Shown: positions 1 through 5,758 of the stretch, piece by piece | How the letters are laid out: each line of letters begins with the position of its first letter | How positions within the stretch are numbered: position 1 is the first letter of the stretch | NCBI GenBank assembly: GCA_019308625.1 | Contig: JAFDHU010000029.1 | Coordinates: 1-12,934, forward strand | Length of the DNA: 12,934 nucleotides | Direction of reading: 5' to 3' | Origin: Deltaproteobacteria bacterium | GTDB lineage: Bacteria; Desulfobacterota; Desulfobaccia; Desulfobaccales; 0-14-0-80-60-11 | Program-made: the position numbers and the translations under genes | Notes under the pieces: generated by a model | The model's database searches: none | The model's input: only the letters and a program-made list of their open reading frames with translations | What the model was told of the DNA's origin: nothing

Positions 1-1
1 C

Positions 2-2524
2 CTGCGCTACCGCTGGGATCGTTGGGCTTCCGGTAAGTTTCTCTCCCCCAAGAACAGGGAACGGGCCGGCAAAATTGCTCTGCTTCTGGGCCTGAGTCTG
101 GCCATCGCGCTCCTTCTGGCGCCGCCGCCCCACAAGTTCTACCAAAAATACAAGGTGGGGGACCTCGCCCAGGAAGAAGTAAAGGCTGTCCGGGATTTCC
201 TGGTGGAGGATGTGGAGACCTCCGCCAAGCGCCGGCAGGAACTGTTGGCTCAAGTCCCGCCGGTCTATGATTTGGACGAGCAGGCCGCCGCCCGCGATTT
301 CCTGGTGGAGGATGTGGAGACCTCCGCCAAGCGCCGGCAGGAACTGTTGGCTCAAGTCCCGCCGGTCTATGATTTGGACGAGCAGGCCGCCGCCCGCATC
401 CAGGAGCGACTGCAGCAGGCCTTTGCATTCATGCGCCAGGAATACCGGAAACTGGCCGCAACTCTGGGCCAGACCCCCTCGGAATCCTTCCTTAAGACCA
501 AGACCCTGACCCCGGAGCTGATAGCTGGTCTCCAGAAACTAAAACCGGAGTTTGACAAGCTGCTGGGGGCCGATCTGCCCCCTGCCACTTTCAAGTTGCT
601 GGTGGAGGCGGGATTTCCTCCGACCATTGAGGCCTTGGTGAATCAGGTGGTCAGCCGGTTCTGCCGCCGGGGGGTAATCAACCGCAGTTCGCTGCCCAAA
701 TCCGGGGACAAGGAGATCCTGTTGCGGCGGCTGCCTTCCCGCCAAGAGCAAATCATCAAGCCGCCTTACCCCTTCCTGGAATTGGATAATCTCCGCAAGC
801 CGGTGGCCAGCTATTGCCGGGAGGTGGCCGCGGATTTTTCTCCCACCGAGCGCTGGCTGGCCTGCGATTTGGTGCAGGCTTTGCTCACCCCCAACATTAC
901 CTACAACCTGGCCGAGACCCAGGAGCGCCAGCAGGCGGTGCTGAGGGCTTTCCGGCCCACCTATTTCCAGGTGAAACGGGGGGAAATCATCGTGCGGGAG
1001 GGGGAACGCCTCACACCCCTGCACCTGGCCAAACTGAGGGCCCAGAGCCTGGTCTATCCCCAAAGCCGGAGGGCCCTCATTTTTACCGGGATTTTTCTCA
1101 GTCTGGTCATCCTCTTCGGGCTGGCCTATCATCTCAGCCGGCTGGCCCTGAAGCGGTTCCCCAGCAAATTGCGGGACTTGTCCTTCCTGGCCACGCTGCT
1201 TTTGGCCTCCACCCTGCTGAATTTCAGCCTGCTGAAGCTGGGAGAGGTCATCGGCCGGGTGGCGCCGGAAACCGGCAGCAATCTGGTTTACGGCTGGCCC
1301 ATCGCCTTGGCCCCTATGCTGGCCGCCCTGTTCCTGGGGCTGGAAACCGGCGTGGTGATGGCCTTTCTCACCACTATTCTGGCGGCATTGCTCTTGGACA
1401 AGGCCTTCCCCCTGTTCATTTACTTCCTGAGCGCCGGCTTTGTGGGCGTCTGGGGAGTCAGGCGCTGCCGCCAGCGAGGGGATCTGATCCGGGCCGGCTT
1501 GGCCCTGAGCCTGGCCAACCTGATCTTGATCACTGCCATCAAACTGATGCAGTATCCTTTCACCGGGCGGGAGCTGCTCCTGGCCCTGACCTTCGGCTTG
1601 GGGGCCGGGCTGGCCACCGCCATCTTGGTCCTGGGGTTCACTCCTCTCATTGAGGCGGCTTTCGGCTATACTTCCGACATCCGTCTCATGGAGCTGCTCA
1701 ATCTCAACCAGCCGGTGCTCAGAGACCTGATGCTCCTAGCGCCGGGAACCTACCACCATTCTCTGGTGGTGGGACAGATGGCGGAGATCGCTGCCGAGGC
1801 CATCGGGGCCAACCCCCTGCTGGCCAAGGCCGCGGCCTACTATCACGACATCGGCAAAATCAAAAAGCCTGCCTATTTTGTGGAAAACCAGTTCGGGGGC
1901 GAAAACAAACACGAAAAACTGGCCCCTTCCATGAGCAGCCTGATTCTGATCTCCCATGTCAAGGACGGGGTGGAACTGGCTCGCAAAAACCGGCTGGGCG
2001 ACCGCATTGTGGATATCATCCAGCAGCACCACGGCACCTCCCTCATCAGCTACTTTTATCATAAGGCCAAAAGCCAGGCCTCCAATCCCCAGCAGGTCAA
2101 CAGCGATGACTTCCGCTATCCGGGGCCCCGGCCCCAGACCAAGGAGGCCGGGCTGGTGCTTATCGCCGATCAGGTAGAGGCGGCCTCCAAGACCCTGGAC
2201 GATCCCACTCCTGCCCGCATCCAGGGCATGGTGCAGAAAATCGTCAACAATATCTTTGCGGACGGCCAACTGGATGAATGCGAGCTGACCCTCAAGGAGC
2301 TCCACCTCATTGCCAATCACTGCAGCAAGATTCTGAGCGGCATCTTCCATCAGCGGGTGCTGTACCCCCAACCTGTTGTCAAGACCAAAGTCCATGAGGA
2401 TCTGGATAAACAACCGGCAAAGAAAAACAGCCATAAACCGGGAGAGCCTGAGAACCACAGTCGGGAAAATCTTAGACGCCTTGGGCTGGTCAAGGGGGGA
2501 GGTAAGCCTCACCCTGGTGAATGA
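2..2524 (+). CDS. pgpH: PgpH-type 7TM HD-domain c-di-AMP phosphodiesterase, 5'-partial
   Basis: By family, this membrane enzyme hydrolyses cyclic di-AMP to pApA with a cytoplasmic HD domain. The reading frame is open to the left edge. A GTG at 155 is not the start, because the codons before it encode a hydrophobic helix (about 71-121, KIALLLGLSLAIALLLA) that matches the first membrane helix of the family, so the true start lies outside. The order is: N-terminal helix; extracytoplasmic 7TMR-HDED domain (about 150-1070); a bundle of about seven membrane helices (about 1070-1660); HD domain with YHHS at 1751-1762 and the HDIG metal motif at 1844-1855, followed by KIKKP and a later QQHHG. The extracytoplasmic domain contains a perfect 102-bp duplication. 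The last 44 codons are a charged, low-complexity tail overlapping ybeY. Having ybeY next door is the usual arrangement. The family call is firm; the substrate is inferred from characterised members. Confidence 0.93.
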   Translation: MRYRWDRWASGKFLSPKNRERAGKIALLLGLSLAIALLLAPPPHKFYQKYKVGDLAQEEVKAVRDFLVEDVETSAKRRQELLAQVPPVYDLDEQAAARDFLVEDVETSAKRRQELLAQVPPVYDLDEQAAARIQERLQQAFAFMRQEYRKLAATLGQTPSESFLKTKTLTPELIAGLQKLKPEFDKLLGADLPPATFKLLVEAGFPPTIEALVNQVVSRFCRRGVINRSSLPKSGDKEILLRRLPSRQEQIIKPPYPFLELDNLRKPVASYCREVAADFSPTERWLACDLVQALLTPNITYNLAETQERQQAVLRAFRPTYFQVKRGEIIVREGERLTPLHLAKLRAQSLVYPQSRRALIFTGIFLSLVILFGLAYHLSRLALKRFPSKLRDLSFLATLLLASTLLNFSLLKLGEVIGRVAPETGSNLVYGWPIALAPMLAALFLGLETGVVMAFLTTILAALLLDKAFPLFIYFLSAGFVGVWGVRRCRQRGDLIRAGLALSLANLILITAIKLMQYPFTGRELLLALTFGLGAGLATAILVLGFTPLIEAAFGYTSDIRLMELLNLNQPVLRDLMLLAPGTYHHSLVVGQMAEIAAEAIGANPLLAKAAAYYHDIGKIKKPAYFVENQFGGENKHEKLAPSMSSLILISHVKDGVELARKNRLGDRIVDIIQQHHGTSLISYFYHKAKSQASNPQQVNSDDFRYPGPRPQTKEAGLVLIADQVEAASKTLDDPTPARIQGMVQKIVNNIFADGQLDECELTLKELHLIANHCSKILSGIFHQRVLYPQPVVKTKVHEDLDKQPAKKNSHKPGEPENHSRENLRRLGLVKGGGKPHPGE
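194..397. repeat. Perfect 102-bp in-frame tandem duplication within pgpH
   Basis: Bases 194-295 and 296-397 are identical over 102 bp and stay in frame, so 34 residues are repeated (from DFLVEDVETSAKRRQ to DEQAAAR). The homology stops at both edges: 193 is g where 295 is c, and the base after copy 2 differs from the base after copy 1. Removing one copy leaves a continuous stretch of the type expected for the family (VGDLAQEEVKAVRDFL, later VPPVYDLDEQAAARIQ), so one copy is probably the ancestral state. Identity at every third codon position implies a very recent event or an assembly error. Confidence 0.97.
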
Positions 2525-2906
2525 CCGGGCCATGGCCAAGCTCAACCGGGAGACCTTCGGCCGCCGCGGTCCCACCAACGTCATCGCCTTTCCGGTGGAT
2601 CTGGAGGGTGAAGTTTGGGAAGGGGCAAACGAAGTCCGGTCCGTAACCAACCGGGAAAGGCAGGACGGCCCACCTCCCGTTCTGGGAGAGGTGGTGATTT
2701 CCCTGGAAACCACCCGGCGTCAGGCCGCCCAGGCCGGCTGGCCCTTTGAAGAACTTTTGGCCTTCTACCTGATACACGGCCTATTGCACCTAGTGGGTTA
2801 CCACCATGACACTCCGGCAGCCGAGGCGGCCATGGAGGCCAGAACCTGGGAACTGCTGAAGATGCTCAAGGAAAGGGAAGGCGCCAACCGAAAGCAGCAA
2901 GGCTAA
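2394..2906 (+). CDS. ybeY: Endoribonuclease YbeY (16S rRNA maturation factor)
   Basis: YbeY is a zinc-dependent single-strand endoribonuclease involved in 16S rRNA 3'-end maturation and ribosome quality control. The protein has 170 residues. It carries the family core NRETF, the PTNVIAFP segment (usual form PTDVLSFP), LGEVVIS, and the metal motif HGLLHLVGYHH near residues 128-138, giving His128, His132 and His138. The usual Asp before the last His (GYDH) is His here (GYHH). ATG 2394 was chosen because its N-terminus (MRIWINNRQ) looks like the family and the following 40 residues align with it. A TTG at 2376 would add six unlikely residues. The start lies 131 bp inside pgpH, an unusually long overlap that implies translational coupling. 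The segment between IAFP and LGEVV is longer than in the E. coli protein. Confidence 0.93.
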   Translation: MRIWINNRQRKTAINRESLRTTVGKILDALGWSRGEVSLTLVNDRAMAKLNRETFGRRGPTNVIAFPVDLEGEVWEGANEVRSVTNRERQDGPPPVLGEVVISLETTRRQAAQAGWPFEELLAFYLIHGLLHLVGYHHDTPAAEAAMEARTWELLKMLKEREGANRKQQG

Positions 2907-2910
2907 AAAA

Positions 2911-2941
2911 CCGGCGTCGCCCACAGCAGCGGCGAGGCCGG
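2911..2941 (+). terminator. Hairpin in the ybeY-pdxJ gap, weak terminator or attenuator candidate
   Basis: The arms CCGGCGTCGCC (2911-2921) and GGCGAGGCCGG (2931-2941) pair at 10 of 11 positions around a 9-base loop. The stem is preceded by six A residues and followed by ATTTGCTTT, a poor T tract. pdxJ has its own strong ribosome site only 24 bases later, so this may reduce readthrough or act as a processing stem rather than end transcription. Confidence 0.3.
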
Positions 2942-2964
2942 ATTTGCTTTCATCCATCCAAATC

Positions 2965-2970
2965 AGGAGG
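2965..2970 (+). promoter_or_regulatory. Ribosome binding site of pdxJ
   Basis: A full AGGAGG lies 8 bases before GTG 2979. It decides the non-ATG start of pdxJ. Confidence 0.85.
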
Positions 2971-2978
2971 CACAAGGC

Positions 2979-3692
2979 GTGGCGAAGTTGGAAGTGAATG
3001 TGGACCATGTGGCGACGGTGCGCCAGGCCCGCCGGATAGATGAACCCGACCCGGTAACTGCGGCGGCCCTGGCGGAGCTGGCCGGGGCCGACGGCATCAT
3101 CGTGCATCTGCGGGAGGACCGGCGGCACATTCAGGACCGGGACCTGCGGCTGCTCAGAGAAACCGTGAAGACCCGCCTCAACCTGGAGATGGCCGCCACT
3201 CCGGAGATGTTGGCTATTGCCAGCGAAGTGAAGCCGGATTTGGTGACCCTGGTGCCGGAGAAAAGAGAGGAGCTCACCACCGAAGGCGGCCTTAATGTGG
3301 CGGGAAACCTGGATTTTCTTAAGGATTACATCAGGAAGCTCAAAGAGGCCGGGCTCACGGTGAGCCTGTTCGTGGACCCCCACCCGGAGCAGATCAATGC
3401 CGCCAAAGAGGCCGGGGCCCAGTGGGTGGAGCTGCACACCGGCACCTATGCCGAAGCCAGGGATGAACTCACCGCCCAGAAGCTCTTTGACGAGTTGCTG
3501 GACGCGGCCCGCCACGCCCGGAGCCTGGGCCTGCGGGTCAAGTGCGGCCACGGCTTGGACTACGTGAACATCAAGCGCTTCCGGGGCCGCCAGGAATTTG
3601 AAGAATTCTCCATCGGCCACAGCATTGTATCCCGGGCCGTGCTGGTGGGAATGGACCGGGCTGTCCGGGAAATGCTGGAGCTGATTAAGTAG
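2979..3692 (+). CDS. pdxJ: Pyridoxine 5'-phosphate synthase PdxJ
   Basis: PdxJ condenses 1-deoxy-D-xylulose 5-phosphate with 3-amino-2-oxopropyl phosphate to pyridoxine 5'-phosphate, the ring-closing step of the DXP-dependent vitamin B6 pathway in the cytoplasm. At 237 residues it has normal length for this TIM-barrel family. Visible signatures are NVDHVATVRQARR at the N-terminus, VHLREDRRHI (His43), LNLEMA (Glu70), FVDP, ELHTGTYA, CGHGLDY (His191) and the C-terminal EFSIGHSIVSRAV. By alignment, His43, Glu70 and His191 correspond to the E. coli catalytic residues His45, Glu72 and His193. The start is a GTG with a strong ribosome site. It follows ybeY by 72 bp and is probably co-transcribed. 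The acpS gene often found after pdxJ is absent here; a 219-bp non-coding spacer follows instead. Confidence 0.97.
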   Translation: MAKLEVNVDHVATVRQARRIDEPDPVTAAALAELAGADGIIVHLREDRRHIQDRDLRLLRETVKTRLNLEMAATPEMLAIASEVKPDLVTLVPEKREELTTEGGLNVAGNLDFLKDYIRKLKEAGLTVSLFVDPHPEQINAAKEAGAQWVELHTGTYAEARDELTAQKLFDELLDAARHARSLGLRVKCGHGLDYVNIKRFRGRQEFEEFSIGHSIVSRAVLVGMDRAVREMLELIK

Positions 3693-3742
3693 GGGCACAC
3701 CTCCTTAACCGAACCCGCGGCCCAAGCCTTGAAAGGGAGACC

Positions 3743-3852
3743 GGGAGCGGGAGGCATGGTTTCAGGGTCCACGTGGTGAAATTACCCCCCCCGAGCTTTT
3801 TGCCGCCTGCTCCCTGAAAAATTCGGAGAGTTTTTTCAAACCATGCCTTTTT
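3743..3852 (+). terminator. Competing inverted repeats in the pdxJ-merR spacer, terminator or regulatory RNA candidate
   Basis: Three long-range pairings share sequence. Pairing A joins 3743-3755 to 3802-3814 (12 of 13 positions, one of them G-T). Pairing B joins AGGCATGGTTT (3752-3762) to AAACCATGCCT (3838-3848), a perfect 11 bp followed by a T run to 3852. Pairing C joins TTTCAGGG (3760-3767) to CCCTGAAA (3812-3819). A and B share bases 3752-3755, and A and C share 3812-3814, so they cannot all form fully. B followed by Ts resembles an intrinsic terminator with a large structured loop, which suits the end of the pdxJ unit. I see no coding sequence in the spacer 3693-3911 and recognise no known RNA family. 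Confidence 0.4.
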
Positions 3853-3862
3853 GTGCTATCAT
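3833..3862 (+). promoter_or_regulatory. Possible sigma70-type promoter for the merR-like gene
   Basis: TATCAT at 3857-3862 matches the -10 consensus at 5 of 6 positions and is preceded by TG one base away, an extended -10 (TGCTATCAT). A weak -35, TTTTCA at 3833-3838, is 18 bp upstream; TTCAAA at 3835-3840 with 16 bp is an alternative. It overlaps the right arm of the perfect inverted repeat 3838-3848. The AGGAGG at 3891-3896 follows, 15 bases before the GTG start, which is longer than ideal. Confidence 0.45.
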
Positions 3863-3911
3863 GATTTGAGGTTTCCTTTTTGACCGGATAAGGAGGGGGT
3901 CCTGCGGCCGC

Positions 3912-4271
3912 GTGGATCAGGACATTCCGCAAAAACCGTACTACACCATCGGTGAAGTGAGCCGCATCACCGGGGTGCGGGCCCATGTGCTGCGCTACTG
4001 GGAGAGCGCCGGGAAGATCCTGCGCCCCACCCGACGGCGCTCCCGCCACCGCCTTTACCGCCCTGCCGACATCCAGCTCATCTTTGAAATCAAGCGCCTC
4101 CGGGAGGAAGAGAAGCTCACCCTGGCCGCCATGCGGCGCCAACTGCGCCGGTCGCCGGGCTCCCAGGCTTACTCTCCCCCGCCGCCTCCCCAGGCCCTGG
4201 GCAACGAGGCCCTGGCCCTGCTTCACAGCATCCGCAGGGAACTCCTGGCCCTGAAGGAACTTCTGGAGTGA
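3912..4271 (+). CDS. Small MerR-family transcriptional regulator
   Basis: This is a 119-residue DNA-binding protein of the MerR superfamily. The winged helix-turn-helix occupies about residues 10-75: YYTIGEVSRITGVRAHVLRYWE (the typical opening helices), the basic wing RPTRRRSRHRLY, and RPADIQLIFEIKRLREEEKLTLAAMRRQL. A proline-rich linker (SPPPPPQ) and a short C-terminal helix (LLHSIRRELLALKELLE), probably for dimerisation, follow. No ligand-binding domain or metal-binding cysteines are present, so it is not a metal sensor of the MerR/CueR kind; an HspR- or BldC-like architecture is a looser comparison. GTG 3912 is the only start that preserves the helix-turn-helix. It stands alone between two structured spacers. 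The target is unknown; autoregulation or control of the following yhaO unit are possibilities. Confidence 0.85.
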   Translation: MDQDIPQKPYYTIGEVSRITGVRAHVLRYWESAGKILRPTRRRSRHRLYRPADIQLIFEIKRLREEEKLTLAAMRRQLRRSPGSQAYSPPPPPQALGNEALALLHSIRRELLALKELLE

Positions 4272-4280
4272 CGCTGGTCT

Positions 4281-4301
4281 GGCCCTTTGCGGGCCCTCTT
4301 T
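4281..4301 (+). terminator. Weak intrinsic terminator candidate after the merR-like gene
   Basis: GGCCC (4281-4285) and GGGCC (4291-4295) form a 5-bp stem with a TTTGC loop, followed by CTCTTT. It sits 9 bases after the stop codon. The stem is short and the T tract is interrupted, so this is a tentative call. Confidence 0.3.
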
Positions 4302-4325
4302 CAATGGAATAAGTCTCCCCCCGGC

Positions 4326-4371
4326 GGGTGGACCTGAGCCTAGGCCGCTGCACCAGGCTCGGGCAACACCC
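4326..4371 (+). other. Two-part imperfect stem-loop in the merR-yhaO spacer
   Basis: CCTGAGCCT (4333-4341) pairs with AGGCTCGGG (4355-4363), nine pairs including one G-T, around a 13-base loop. Outside it GGGTG (4326-4330) pairs with CACCC (4367-4371), leaving a small asymmetric internal loop (GA opposite CAA). The spacer (4272-4459) contains no convincing gene; an in-frame extension of yhaO through it looks non-protein-like. It could be a leader structure, a processed transcript end or a small RNA. It matches no RNA family that I recognise. Confidence 0.4.
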
Positions 4372-4405
4372 ACATCCCTTAAAGGGCCGGCCGCAGCGCC
4401 GCCGG

Positions 4406-4434
4406 TTGCCTTCTCGGCATGGCAGCGGTATAAA
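4406..4434 (+). promoter_or_regulatory. Predicted sigma70-type promoter of the yhaO-yhaN unit
   Basis: TTGCCT (4406-4411) and TATAAA (4429-4434) resemble the -35 and -10 consensus at 4/6 and 5/6 positions with an ideal 17-bp spacer. Transcription would begin near 4441, about 19 bases before ATG 4460. This supports 4460 rather than an upstream start for yhaO. Confidence 0.5.
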
Positions 4435-4459
4435 GGAAGAAACCTCGCCCGGATCAAAC

Positions 4460-5737
4460 ATGACCGAGTCTCCCTGGTTTTCCTTTGTACATTGCGCTGA
4501 CCTGCATCTGGACAGCCCCTTTGAGGGCCTCCACGCCCTGGAGCCGGACATCGCCCAGGTATTGCGCCGGGCCACTTTTCAGGCCTTTGACAACATCATT
4601 GACCTAGCCGTCAAGGAAAAGGCCGCTTTTCTCATTGTGGCCGGGGATGTCTATGACAGCGCCCACCGGAGCCTGAGCGCCCAGCTCCGCTTCCGGGAGT
4701 CCCTAAGGCGGGCCGCGGAGGCAGGCGTGCAGTGTTTTGTGGCCCACGGTAACCACGACCCCCTGTCGGGGTGGGAGGCGGAGCTTGCCCTGCCCGAGGG
4801 TGTCCACCGCTTCGGCGGCGATAGGGTGGAGCAGTTTGCAGTGCGGCAGGGGGATGAGATTCTGGCCCGCGTGTACGGCATCAGCTACCCCACCCGGGAA
4901 ATCAAAGACAATCTGGTGCCCCGTTTTCCCCGGAAAGTGGACGGCCCCTTTGCCATCGGCGTGCTGCACGGCAATGTGGGGGGCGACCCCAACCATGACA
5001 ATTATGCTCCCTGTTCCCTCAGCGATTTGGTGAGCTGCCCCATGGACTACTGGGCCCTGGGCCACATCCACAACGCCCGCATCCTGCGGGAGGAGGCCCC
5101 CTGCGTGGTTTACCCCGGCACCCCCCAGGGGCGCAATGTGCGGGAGACCGGAGCCCGGGGCTGCTTCCTGGTGCGGGTGGACGCCGGCGGCCGGCCCGTG
5201 CCGGAATTCGTGCCTACTGACACGGTGCGCTGGTTTGTGGAAACCCTGGACATCAGCGCCCTGGACAACCTCAATGACCTTTTGGAAGAGCTGGCCCGCC
5301 TCAAGGAGGACATCCGGACCCGGGCCGCCGGCCGGGGGGCTGTCTGGCGCCTCAGCCTGACGGGACGAGGCCGGCTCCACACCCTTCTGCGCAAACTGGA
5401 CCTGGAGCGGGACCTCACCCAACCCCTGCGGGAAGGGGAGGCAGGACAGACCGCCTTTGTCTGGCTGGAATCCACCTTTCTCCGCACTCGGCCCCCGGTG
5501 GACCTGGCCCGCCGCCGGCAGATGCAGGACTTCATCGGCGACCTGCTGAGGGCCGCTGACCACCTTCGCCATGACCCGGACCCGCCCCGGGTGCTCCAGG
5601 AAGTACTGAGCCGCCGTCCCGAGCACCGCCTGCTGGCCGTGCGGCTGGCCCAGCTTGCCTCCGGGGACTGGTTGACCCTCCTGGAAGAGGCGGAAAGCCT
5701 GGCGCTGGACCTCCTCCTGGAGGAGGAAGAGGATTGA
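4460..5737 (+). CDS. yhaO: YhaO-type DNA repair exonuclease subunit (SbcD/Mre11-like metallophosphoesterase)
   Basis: This is the predicted nuclease half of an SbcCD/Mre11-Rad50-like complex that trims DNA ends using two metal ions. The protein has 425 residues. The metallophosphoesterase motifs appear in order: ADLHLDSPF (Asp14, His16), VAGDVYD (Asp63), HGNHDP (Asn98, His99), VLHGN (His170) and LGHIHN (His202, His204), so the active site looks intact. The ADLHLDSPFEGL opening is typical of the YhaO branch. The C-terminal part, about residues 250-425, is rich in Leu, Glu and Arg and probably docks on the ATPase. ATG 4460 starts exactly at the conserved strand; a GTG at 4328 would add 44 unlikely residues and lies upstream of the predicted promoter. 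Only a weak GGA precedes the ATG. The partner ATPase gene begins 21 bp after the stop. Confidence 0.93.
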   Translation: MTESPWFSFVHCADLHLDSPFEGLHALEPDIAQVLRRATFQAFDNIIDLAVKEKAAFLIVAGDVYDSAHRSLSAQLRFRESLRRAAEAGVQCFVAHGNHDPLSGWEAELALPEGVHRFGGDRVEQFAVRQGDEILARVYGISYPTREIKDNLVPRFPRKVDGPFAIGVLHGNVGGDPNHDNYAPCSLSDLVSCPMDYWALGHIHNARILREEAPCVVYPGTPQGRNVRETGARGCFLVRVDAGGRPVPEFVPTDTVRWFVETLDISALDNLNDLLEELARLKEDIRTRAAGRGAVWRLSLTGRGRLHTLLRKLDLERDLTQPLREGEAGQTAFVWLESTFLRTRPPVDLARRRQMQDFIGDLLRAADHLRHDPDPPRVLQEVLSRRPEHRLLAVRLAQLASGDWLTLLEEAESLALDLLLEEEED

Positions 5738-5758
5738 TCAGGGAGGCGGTCCCGGACA

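Noticed and set aside
155..157. GTG as the start codon of pgpH
   Set aside because: The frame is open to base 2 and the upstream codons encode the expected first membrane helix, so the gene starts before the window.
814..1653. A 279-codon + strand frame overlapping pgpH
   Set aside because: Its Pro/Gly/Arg-rich composition and full overlap with conserved membrane segments in another frame mark it as a shadow.
2790..3698. A 302-codon open frame on the - strand opposite pdxJ
   Set aside because: It lies wholly antisense to a conserved gene, has no recognisable domain, and long antisense frames are common in GC-rich coding DNA.
3769..3776. CCACGTGG palindrome as an operator
   Set aside because: An 8-base palindrome in GC-rich DNA is expected by chance, and it is not positioned on the predicted promoter elements.
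4326..4371. Possible small SRP RNA or other known structured RNA
   Set aside because: The SRP tetraloop and asymmetric-loop sequences are missing, and the stem is too short for the known families considered.
4328..4459. A 44-residue N-terminal extension of YhaO from GTG 4328
   Set aside because: The residues show no family similarity, and the segment contains an RNA-like stem and the predicted promoter; ATG 4460 begins at the conserved strand.
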